Of a stretch of 64,000 nt of DNA, positions 52,539 to 62,500 are shown piece after piece. The stretch's first letter is position 1. Each line of letters opens with the position of its first letter. The notes under the pieces were generated by a model. That model did no database searches. It was not told where the DNA came from and was given only the letters and a program-made list of their open reading frames with translations. The translations under genes were made by a program, and so were the position numbers. This stretch comes from Macrocybe gigantea (Eukaryota; Basidiomycota; Agaricomycetes; Agaricales; Callistosporiaceae), in the NCBI GenBank assembly GCA_011319805.1, contig SJRY01000062.1, positions 332,468 through 396,467 on the forward strand, given 5' to 3'.

Positions 52539-55500
52539 ATGTCTACTTCAGCAGAGAAAGCCGCTCCGGACGGCATGTCTCGGACGATCTCGTGCACAGG
52601 AGAAACCAGACCGTCGGTAGTACGAACTTCGGAGCCGTCAGGCTCTCGACGTTCACCATCGCCACGGCCTAAGAAGCGACGGAGAACGACCACTCAAGCA
52701 ACGCGGGGCCGGTCCGATGCCACCGTACGAGGTCGTCGCGGAAAACTCGCGGGCATGATGGAGCTGCCTTACGATGTGCTCATGGAGGTACGCACGAGCG
52801 AAGCGTGACTTTATCATCTCCACCAAGTCATAGTTTTCATTGGCAGATATTTAGCCAGTTGGATCCGATGGATCTGCTGAATCTGGCAAGGACGACGAAG
52901 ACTCTGCGGAATACTTTGATGCATAAGTCCGCTCTGCCTTTGTGGAGACACGCGCGCGAAAATATTAAGGAACTGCCTGAATGTCCGAGAGATCTTTCGG
53001 AGCCGCAATACGCGAACCTAGTGTTTTACCCTTACTGTCACGTAAATCTTCTCTTTCAATCCCCTGTCAGTGCTTCCTCATCCTCCCATGTCTAGTTTTG
53101 CTTGAAAACACGCGCTTCGATTATTCATTGGTATGTTCGCGCGAGATGCTGCAAAGCATGCAGAAGACGAAAGTGAAGTCTTCTTCATCTCAACGATGTA
53201 TAATCGACGTTGACTTCTTGTTTAGCTTCATGAAACACTCGGAATTCGTCAATTACAATATGCCTCTCAATATTGTACTCCCGCTGAGAGCAACTGACGT
53301 CAGTGCGTGTGCACATTTACGCAACGATCATACTTGTCCCGAAGTTTGAGCATAACCGTAGGGTATGGCTCGCTGTTCTACCCGATGCAGACTGTGCATT
53401 GGCTGGAAAACGAAAGGCGCAGGCTAAAGGCGAGTGAATGGGATGCTTTGGTCGAGCAAAAGAAAGAGGAGGCTACGGAAATAAGCGAGGTTAGTAGTTC
53501 CGAAGTATCTGGCAACTTGAAAACCTATCGATTTCTTGCATGGGCTTTGTCAACAGCATGCTGATCTCTGCGAAAGATGGTATAAAGAGTGGTGCGATGA
53601 AAATGCCAAGGAAAAGAATAAAACACGATCTGAAAGAGTCGAAACGTGAGTTCAATCTCTGTCTCAGATCATCGATGCTGAATTTCTTGTCTTCGTTTCA
53701 CTAGAATTTTACAGAGACTGACCGACATGGGTATGTGATATAGTTGAGTGATTTCATCTTAGTTGACTTTTTTTTTTCCTCCGAACAAGGTTGGGGCGAA
53801 GACATCGAGAAAATGGGCATGCGTAAGGATATCAGCCTTCACCGACTGGTCTGGCAAACGAAGAAATTGACTGAGCATGGTAAGTGAAGTCGAGACGTCG
53901 AGGGACGCGTTTCTCATCCTGATGCGTTTACAAGCGTGGAAAGTCATCTCCCCCACGCTTGTCGAGTTTATTGAAGAACACAAGCGGGAATGGGTATGGA
54001 ACGAACGACGCCCTTTGATAACCCAACGCCACCGTATACTCTCTAAACTGCTGGATAGCTATGCGCTGTCGCAGCCTCTGGACGCGATTCTCCCAGCCGC
54101 CTCCGATATTGTATTCATGGAACAAGTCAAAGACTTCAACGATATCTCCCTCCTCGACGAGTCGGCTTCGGCTCAGTTTGAAGAAGCCGTGCGCGAGCTG
54201 GCTCCAGTGATTGATGAGTGGCGTCAAGAAAGAATCGAGGAGTTAATCGCCCTCGTACGAGAGGCACTTTCCCCGTCAAACGCATCTGATGGGGATGCCG
54301 CGGGCTCGAAATCCACTGTCAGTGTTGCCGCCGATCACTCAGTGCTCGAGTTGGCAACAACGTTCTTTGCCCTTGCTTCCAATGGAGCGCGAGCGTATTC
54401 AGGTTCGCATAAATGGTCCTATATGTTCACGCAATCGTGGGTTCGAAGACTGCGCGATCCCTTCCCCGACGAGGAAAACAGATTCTTCTCATCCACTGGG
54501 ATGTGGCCATTGGATATTCGGCATACATGCATGTTCTACCACCAAGCCTTTGATGTCGCAAGGCAGCTTTTGACCGACTGCGGGCGGGATCCCGATAAGG
54601 AGACCTTCCAAAGCGTTATAAATCTGGAATTCAGATGTACCGCCTGTTCAAGGGAGCAGAACTGCTACACGTTAATGAAATGGACAAATCTTGTTAGAGG
54701 ATTTTTTTTTTGCTCTCCTAGCGCAGACATGCTGACTTCACTTGCGTACTTTCTGCTCCAGGTTCACCATGTGATGGAGAACTGCGATTTGCGCAAGCGC
54801 GGTGCTGTTTCCATCGTTGAACTCGACGATGACCAGGCGGGTGTTGTCGAGGTATGTCGTGCCATTCGTTGTTGGACCCGCACGTCCCGGAATATATCGG
54901 ATATGTCATTCGACTGCATCCATTGCAGACAGAGCGTCTGGGCTCGGAGTTTCATGGAGCACATCCGATGCAAGTAAGTCTTAACCTATCGCGGATGAGC
55001 ATCATTGTTCATGTCCACCTGTCGTATCCCGTGTTCCCGTGTGCAGACACTCAGACGTCTTTAATTCTGTCCTTGAACTGGTAAAAAATTCAAGACCCGA
55101 GACGACCGTATCAAGCTCGCAGAACGACTTCCTCCATAGTCATAGTGACTATGGTTTTTACCACCTCGTAATGAGCCAATACGCCTGGCCTTTGGATACA
55201 TCGGACTACCACCGGCATCCTGATGTCGAATTCGACGTGGAAAAGCCGTCAACTTCATACCTTGAGGCGCTGCGATTCTACCATTACTTTGAATATAAAA
55301 GGCGCGTTATCAAGGACAGCGACCGCGTGAAGCTTTTCACCGAACTCGCAAGCTATGTGTCGTCCAGGAAACTTGAAGGAAAAATCGAATGCCACTCTGT
55401 TCTGTCGGAGGCACATATCGGCGTATTTATGGTCCTGGACAAGGCTCTGGAGAAGAATGCGGCCTCTCACTGGCGCGAGGATTGCCAGTTGAACTTGTAG
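52539..55500 (+). CDS. F-box protein with Cys-rich and split C2H2-type motifs, tandem copy 2
   Basis: Paralogue of the gene at 48748 with the same order of parts. It has a basic leader (SPSPRPKKRRRTTTQATRGR), an F-box (AGMMELPYDVLME|IFSQLD, PMDLLNLARTTKTLRNTLMH), LPECPRDLSEPQYANLVFYP, YCH and ARCCKAC. The long exon starts near 53880 (ARELAPVIDEWRQERIEELI region) and contains INLEFRCTACSREQNCYTLM. The C2H2-like motif CIHC-X11-H-X4-H is interrupted at the same place by an intron (54974-55045). The end is SEAHIGVFMVLDKALEKNAA, SHWREDCQLNL, with a stop at 55498. An intron near 54694-54760 (GTTAGAGG... to CTCCAG) fits the extra non-homologous stretch there. A run of nine T precedes that region and may hide an indel. 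Confidence 0.75.
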
Positions 55501-55929
55501 ACTAGAATTCTAGTCGACCTGGAAGTCCGAAATATGGATGTTTGACCGTTTGTTACCATTTTGATGTGTACAGTATACGCTTGTCTTCGGACTCGATAGA
55601 GTTTAGAGTAGCTTGAATATCAATTGAGGTTGTGCATTTGATATCACTGCACATTTGTTTCCGATGGACCGTTCTAAGTGGCGATTGTCACCAGAGTGCG
55701 CTGCCATAGCAATGATCAAGGTAGACGGACGAAGCGATGAGAAAGAGACGCATACGTCTTTTGTAGGGACGAGGGTGCAAGGCGATATTGCTCTGTGGTT
55801 GAAGAGGCAATGAGAAAAAAGAGGCGAGATCTCGAGACCGGCTGAGGAACTTCCTCGCCGAACTCGGCGTATTTGTGCATACAAGGTAAGCCGATCCGTC
55901 GCTGGCCGTTAGCATTCCAGCCCTCATAG
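55501..55929. other. intergenic, no gene seen
   Basis: 3' flank of the F-box gene up to the inverted-repeat element. Minus-strand frames of 75-93 codons continue into that element and carry no motif. Confidence 0.4.
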
Positions 55930-56660
55930 TACAGTGTTCCCACGGTCCTTTATACAGCATTTACTCCGCACTGAATATCTTGAGATAGTCAAAAGCTATG
56001 AACATAAGGGTGGTATCATTTCGTAGATAAGCTATTTGCCTAGCTTTCCATGCCATGATCTAGGAGAAATATGGAAAAATAAATTCGTGGTCGACAATTT
56101 CTGACAGGGTTCCTAAAATGGCAAAAGACAGTCCTTTATACAGAAAAGCAGCGCGTGCCATCTCTTCCCAGTGACATCGCAGACTGAGATGAGGATTGGA
56201 ATGTCAAGTATAGCACTTAAAAAGTATCTATATTAACTTTTACACTGTCTTGTACATTTTCTCATGGTATGGCAGGTGGACGACCAGGTGTTACTTGTAT
56301 ACATCACGCTACATAGCCATTCTGGCATTCTTCGTGGGATATAAGGAAAGAAAATGACAATCATAAGTCCCAATATGTTCCTCAAGTAGAATACCCTCAA
56401 TCCTTCCATAAAAATCATGCTGCAGTGATGCTTATTCGTGCGACATTGATGTAAAATTGCAAATATTTACAAAATTTACAAATAAACCTGTTCCACAGGA
56501 GAGAAAAAAGAGATTATTCTCATGAGCAATACGCGAATAATAGAGCTGGTATAGGGCTTTAATTTGTGCATTTAAGGATTCCAAACCGTGGAGAAATGAG
56601 GAAGCTAGAGGCCGCTGTATAAAGGAGCATGGGTGTATAAAGGACCGTGGGAACACTGTA
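55930..56660. mobile_element. TA-flanked inverted-repeat element (MITE-like, probable Tc1/mariner-pogo type)
   Basis: A perfect 25 bp terminal inverted repeat, beginning CAGTGTTCCCACGGTCC, lies at 55932-55956. Its exact complement is at 56634-56658. Both are bordered by TA (55930-55931 and 56659-56660), the target duplication typical of Tc1/mariner-pogo elements. The 727 bp interior has no transposase motif. Subterminal copies of CCTTTATACAG occur at about 56133 and, inverted, at 56613. A non-autonomous element is the simplest reading. Confidence 0.8.
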
Positions 56661-57284
56661 TTTGGACAACAATACGGAATTTTTGCGCGGCCATGTGGCA
56701 CTGAGCGTAAGCGCGTTCCCTTGCTGCTGCTAATGTTGGCAATGCATTGAGTAGTTTACAAGTTTACACCTCGGTTTCGTGCACTTTCCTTAAAGGCAAA
56801 GCTAACAGGACAAACCGCCATGCGGCTTATAGTGCCACAGACTTTGGAGGAAAAAAAAAGAAATTAAATTGGTAGATTGTTACATCAAGACACAATGGCA
56901 ACATGAAATTGTGATGCTTTTTACAGGAAACTGCGTCTATTCGATACGATATTGACTAGCAAGGATCAGCTTCGAATCAATAAGAAGGTTCACAACGAAT
57001 CACAGCTGGATTGCTCACCCTAGCGATGCAGTTCATGACCTAAGTTACATTGGCGGGGATGGATAGTATTGAGCATGAGTGGTATAAGCTGATAAGAAAA
57101 ATCGTGAACACAGGCCCAGAGAGAAAATAAGGACCCAAGCAACATCGCGGAGAGGAAGGTCGTTGCCACCCCTCTGCACGGAGCGCGACCGAGACATGAC
57201 AGCGTTGTTATGTGTCATGAGTGGGCTAATAAACGGCTGTCAAAATGCAGGTCGTCAGAAAGGCCAAGGCGACCCACGACGAGT
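56661..57284. other. intergenic, no gene seen
   Basis: AT-rich sequence between the inverted-repeat element and R3. No motif, repeat or coding pattern recognised. Confidence 0.4.
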
Positions 57285-58004
57285 GATGTGTCCCGTACCA
57301 TCCCTGTCCACGTCCACGCCTCTTCTCGCGAGTTCCAAGAGCCCAAGTCACAATCACCCAGAGCACTGTGCGAGCGGAGACCCAACCTGGAATATAATCC
57401 AGGACGCGCGGCAAATATTCATCAGACAGGGCGACGATGGCATGCACCTGAATGTCCTCACGCATTGGCTTTTTACGGGTCCCACCTGGCGGAATGGTGG
57501 TAGGGCTTTACCCATCCCGAACGGCGACCCAACCTGGAATACGATCCAGGGCGCGCGGGCAATGTTGTTCAAACAGGGAGACGGTGGCATGCACCTGAAT
57601 GACTGCCCGCACATTTTACAGGTCCCACTCAACACACCCGGGGAAGTGAGTGATCATACTACTGCTCCCCTCACGAGACTCGCAACTCGATCGTATACAC
57701 GACGGCTGAACCTGGCCAGCCCCCATGTATTGTGGGCTGTACTCTGGGATCCTGCGACCGGGATTGGACCTCGCCTAGAGAAGGAAAGGTTATATCCTTG
57801 ATTGGTATTGGGCGACGGAAATTGAAAGGTGGCCATGAGTGAAAGGCGGCAGGCCTTGGTTGAGGGCGTGGTCGAGATAAAGCGAGACGAGGACGTGGCG
57901 AATGAAAAGTGTTGCAACGGTGAGAGAAATGGGCGATGATGATGGTTAGGGAAAAAGAAATGTCCTGTGTGTTGGGGTAGCAGAAAGCAGGTTTATATAC
58001 CCGC
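57285..58004 (-). repeat. dispersed gene-like repeat, copy R3, split from its upstream part by the retrotransposon
   Basis: Collinear with R2. On the minus strand TATATAAA (57992-57999) is followed by a pyrimidine-rich leader and ATG at 57836 (MATFQFPSPNTNQGYNLSFS). This frame differs from R2 after a 2 bp loss, and the R2/R1 frame (DITFPSLGEVQSRSQDPRVQ) resumes in another phase. Two ~110 bp units lie at about 57505-57600 and 57370-57475; on the + strand they read GDPTWN-I-Q...QGDDGMHLN, and on the minus strand VLDYIPGWVSARTVLWVI. The sequence upstream of the TATA box is found beyond the retrotransposon at 63997. Confidence 0.65.
57992..57999 (-). promoter_or_regulatory. TATA box of repeat copy R3
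   Basis: TATATAAA on the minus strand, 156 bp before the ATG at 57836. The retrotransposon target duplication begins only 6 bp upstream of it. Confidence 0.55.
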
Positions 58005-58009
58005 TCGTG

Positions 58010-58223
58010 TGTGAGGATTATGGTCACCTCACATTTGGCACGGCCTTTCTAGTTACAGCACGGCCTTTTGTAGCACATAGTTTGCATCAGATTACTTGTA
58101 TTTGTAGCTCACAGACATTTGGACCGTTCAGATTGTACTTACCTCTCCTTTTTGTCGAACGAACGCAGTGTATTTCTCAGTCCTCCCTTTCAGTTTCGCT
58201 GCTCGATTCTCCTGCCCATCACA
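58010..58223 (+). repeat. 5' LTR
   Basis: 214 bp, TGTGAGGATT...CCCATCACA. Identical to the 3' LTR except for one extra A in GAACGAACG near 58161. Confidence 0.93.
58154..58163 (+). other. candidate self-primer in the LTR (likely RNA 5' end)
   Basis: GTCGAACGAA in the LTR is the exact complement of the PBS at 58226-58235. In Tf1 the first bases of the mRNA pair with the PBS to prime minus-strand synthesis, so transcription would start at or near here. Confidence 0.6.
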
Positions 58224-58225
58224 GT

Positions 58226-58235
58226 TTCGTTCGAC
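58226..58235 (+). other. primer-binding site, self-priming type
   Basis: TTCGTTCGAC lies 2 nt after the 5' LTR. It does not start with TGG as a tRNA 3'-end PBS would; instead it pairs over 10 nt with the LTR segment 58154-58163. Confidence 0.65.
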
Positions 58236-58359
58236 CAGCAATTTTCTTTTTAACTCCATTCCTTCCTCTCTCTCCACTCTTTCTTGCACCCTCCGCGATT
58301 TTTCAACCCCATCACCAACCACCCCTATTTGGAACCTCTGCTTCGACGTCCTACCCTAA

Positions 58360-59480
58360 ATGGCGCAACGCAACCAACCACACGTGGACGTGCCACCTGT
58401 CGTCCCAACTGACGACTCCACTGCTCCACTACCCCTGAGCAACCCCCTCCCTCTCATTCTCCTGAACCCAACCTCAATGACCCAGCCGCATTGTGGGCTG
58501 CGGTGGTAGCTTTGGGCCGCCATCAACGACACGACGTTGAAACCCATGCTGCCACAGTTGGCGCGCTACTTCAAGCCATTAACGGTGATCCTTCCAGACC
58601 ATCCCCGAAAGGCGGTCTCAAGTTCCGTGAACCCCGCGTATTCGACGGAAAGGTCAAATCTGTGCGCCCCTTTTTGGACGAAATTGAGAGCGCCGTTCAC
58701 CTTCAGCGGCATGCTCTCGTCACTGATTATGATAAAGCCCTATACCTCGCTGGCTATCTCAAGGACGGTAGCCCTAAATCATGGTACTATGGAATCAAAA
58801 ACACTCCTGCTCGCCGCCCTCTCCTAGACAACTGGCCGGAACTACTAGCCGCCTTCCGCTCCCATTTCGGCGACTCCGACCGTCACAGCACTGCCTCAGC
58901 AGAAATGGATAGCCTCCGTCAAACGGGATCCTGTGCCGCTTTCGCATCTCGCTTTCGCGAGATTCTCGTCGACCTGGAGATCAACGAACCCCTCAAAATC
59001 GACTACTTCCGCCGCCGTTTGAAAGACACTCTTCAGGATGCGTTGGCATACATCAAACCACGCGACATCCCAACCAATTTCGATGAATACGTCGATTTGT
59101 GTGTATCACTCGATAACGCTCTCCATCGTCGCGAACGTGAAAAGAAATCGATTAAGTCCTCCATTGTTCCGTCTACCACTAACAAGCATATCACTGCAGG
59201 CACTTCTTTATCTGCGACACCGTCTTTAACTCAAGCACGCACTCCGGTTGCCCCTACTCCAGCCCTTCCGCCGGGCAGTCCGATGCAAATTGATGCAACG
59301 AAGACCAGTCAACCTCGTGGCCCGTTCACCAAGGAGGAACGTGAACGCCGTCGTCGCGATGGCCTCTGTGCATATTGTGGGGGCATACACTCAATTGATG
59401 AGTGCCCTAACATGTCCGAACGTGCAAAGAAGAACCTTGCTGCTCGCAAGGCTTCTTCTGCCGTGTCGGGAAAAGTTTAG
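58360..59480 (+). CDS. gag: Gag polyprotein of the retrotransposon
   Basis: Capsid/nucleocapsid protein. The best start is ATG 58360 (MAQRNQPHVDVPPVVP). A single-base break near 58432-58435 (CCCC, one C short) separates this Pro-rich leader from the main frame, which is open from at least 58491 to TAG at 59478. Conserved retrotransposon capsid blocks are FREPRVFDGKVKSVRPFLDE, DYDKALYLAGYLKDGSPKSW, SHFGDSDRHSTASAEMDSLR and FASRFREILVDLEI. A C-terminal zinc knuckle CAYC-GGI-H-SIDE-C has CX2CX3HX4C spacing, one residue shorter than the usual CX2CX4HX4C. The last codons overlap a -1 frameshift signal leading into pol. Confidence 0.9.
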
Positions 59481-59510
59481 CCGATTGCCCTCTAGTCCCG
59501 GGGCAATCGG
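59468..59510 (+). promoter_or_regulatory. -1 ribosomal frameshift signal at the gag-pol junction
   Basis: The heptamer G-GGA-AAA (59468-59474) is in the correct phase of the gag frame (X-XXY-YYZ). A 6 nt spacer that contains the gag stop is followed by a perfect hairpin: CCGATTGCCC (59481-59490), a 10 nt loop, GGGCAATCGG (59501-59510). Reading -1 from the heptamer enters an open frame without stops that leads directly into the protease. Confidence 0.8.
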
Positions 59511-62500
59511 TTGATGCGGGGACACATCGAGCACATCATGGTGCGCCATTGCCCTCCCACGTCCATCTGACGGATGGATCGTGGGCAGCGAATTTCAAAT
59601 CTTCCCCTCAGTTTATTTTTTCCTCTTCCGCTCCAACTCTCTATTCTCCTTCTCATTTTTTCATCTCTGTTCGTCTTTCTTTTCCTTCACGTTCTCCGAT
59701 TCATACTTATGCTCTTGTTGATTGTGGTGCAACAATCTCCTGCATTTCGGAGCGCTTCGCCACGCGACATTCCCTATCTCGACGTCTGAAGGACGTCGAT
59801 ATTCCCATTGTGGCGGTTGATGACCGTCCAATTGCGTCGGGACTGATCACCCATGACGTTATTGCCAATATCTCTGTCGGGCTTCATTCAGAGGTCCGTG
59901 CACTCAATGTCGTCACAGTTGGCTATCCAATCATCCTTGGATTGGATTGGCTGCGACATCATAATCCCAAGATCGATTGGGCAGAGGCTAACCTCACCCT
60001 CGATTGTTGCGGACTCCCTCAATCTCATCCTGTCACTGTCACGGCCAGAGGCTTCGGTCTCATGCCACAGGTGGCTTCTTCTACCCTTAACTCCATTTCT
60101 TCTGTTGGCTTAGGCTTTGGTCTATCCGACACCACTTCTTTTATTCGGAAATCTCTTTCTCCGTCTCTTCCGCCTCCTCCGGCCCCTCCTCCTTCCCCAG
60201 ACCTGGCTCCGGCAAATTCAGCCGAGACCTTTGAGTCTGCACTGTCTCCTGGTACCAGCTTCTTATCTGCCTTTATTCGAACCCATGGCTATGGTCTGAG
60301 TTCGACTTCTGTCCCTTCTCCTTCCTCTCCAAATATTCGGCTTGTTAGCCATTCTAAATTTCGCAGAGCGGCGCGCAATAGCCCTGAGAATATTTCTCTC
60401 ATTCGTTTTCATCCAGTGGGCTCTCGGCTTATATTCGCGCAACTGCCTCAGCTGCACTAGATTCCGTTGACGACATTTCTAGTGATTTGCCTCCTCCAGA
60501 ACCTCCTCCACTAAATCTGCCCTTCAAATATCGACCTTGGGCAGAAACAGTTTCAATCCTCAGGAATTTGACCGCCTTCCCGAACACCGACCTTATGACA
60601 TTGATATTGAGCTGGAGGATGGCAAGACACCTCCATTCGGACCAATCTACCGACTCACTCCTGCGGAACGTGAAGCTGTCGCCGAATATATTACTACAAA
60701 TCTTAAGCGCGGCCACATTCGTCAATCCACTTCATCCGCTGGGGCACCAGTTCTTTTCATCCGTAAGAAAACTGGTGAAATTCGGCTGTGCGTTGATTTT
60801 CGCGGACTGAATGCTATTACGAAGAAAAATCGTTTTCCGATGCCTCTGGTCAATGATCTTCTCGATCGTGTCCAGGGTTGTAAGCTTTTCTCTGTTATTG
60901 ACCTTAAATCTGCCTATAGTCAATCTACGTATCGCGAGGGAGATGAGTGGAAAACTGCTTTCCGCACTCATCTCGGACTGTTTGAACATCTCGTGGTGCC
61001 TTATGGACTCACCAATGCCCCCGCAGCTTGGCAGGCTTTCATTCAGGATGTTCTGCGCGATTATCTTGACATTTTCGTTGTGGTCTACCTTGATGATATA
61101 CTCATCTTTTCTAGGACACAATCCGAGCACGATCATCATGTTCAACTTGTACTCGACCGACTCCGTGACCATCACCTTTGTGCCAATCCTGCGAAGTGTG
61201 AATGGGACAGGTCTGAGGTGGAGTATCTCGGCTATGTCATTGGCGCCAACGGCATCAAGATGAATCCCAAGAAGCTCGACACTTCTATCATGGCCCGAGC
61301 CTCACTCTACTAAAGATATTCAATCTTTCTTGGGTTTACTAATTTTTACCGTCGTTTCATTGACAGTTACTCACGTCTTTCCTTGCCGTTGACTAACCTG
61401 ACTCGTAAAGGGTTGTTTTTGAATTTTCAGATTCTGTTCGTTCTGCTTTTCAGGATTTGAAAAACCGTTTTGAATCCGCACCGGTTCTCCGTCATTTCGA
61501 TCCACAACGACCTTGCACTTATCAACGGATGCCTCCGACTTTGCCCTCTCTGGTATTCTCCAGCAACCTGATGACAACGGGGACCTCCATCCTGTGGCCT
61601 TTTATTCCCGCAAGTTTAGCCCAGCCGAAATCAACTACGATGTCCATGACAAAGAACTACTCGGCATCGTCGACTCCTTGCGAGATATGCGTGCATGGTT
61701 ACTAGGTTCCCCCCACACCATCTCCATCATATCGGACCACCACAATTTGGTATATTTCATGAAGGCTCAGATCCTCAACCGCCGTCAGGCACGTTGGGCG
61801 ATGTTCCTTTCCGAATTTGATTTCCAGCTTATTTGGGGTCCTGGCATTGACAATGTGGCTGATGGCCCGTCTCGCCGCTCAGATTTCATTCCTAAAAGGG
61901 GGATGAAATTTTTCGGCTCAACGCCGCCTCATTTTGACTTCCTCTCACACAAAATCACTGTTCCCTTCCTCTGATCAATCCACTAACTGCTCTTGCTCGC
62001 TAAGTGCACTCACAACACTTGTAGTTGACAATTCTACTCTCCTCAAACGCTTCAAGACTGCCTTTCAGGAAGATACCGAGTGGCGTGAAGCCTTAGTTCA
62101 TGGAGATTCTAACTTCACAACTGAGGGTGGTTTGGTATTTCACAAAGGAAAACTCTTCGTTCCCAACTCATTGCGCACTGATATTCTTTTTCCCGTCATG
62201 ATTCTTGCATTTCAGGTCACCCTGGACGAGCAAGGACTTTGGCCTTCATCTCAAGGGATTACTCTTGGCCAGGCATGCAAACTTTTGTCCGCCGCTATGT
62301 CCAAGCATGCGACACCTGCCCTCGAATCAAGTCTCCTCGTCACAAACCTTATGGCTTACTTAACCTCTCGAAATTCCTGAATGCCCATGGAGATCCATCT
62401 CGATGGATTTTATTGTTAAGTTGCCTCTTTCTCATGGCTATGATTCTATTTGGGTTGTATGTGACCGCTTCACACGTTACGCCCACCTTTATTCCATGCA

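Noticed and set aside
57163..57801. 212-codon + strand frame with GDPTWN...QGDDGMHLN repeats
   Set aside because: R2 and R1 interrupt this frame. The TATA box and candidate splice sites are on the other strand, so it is probably an antisense shadow of the repeat.
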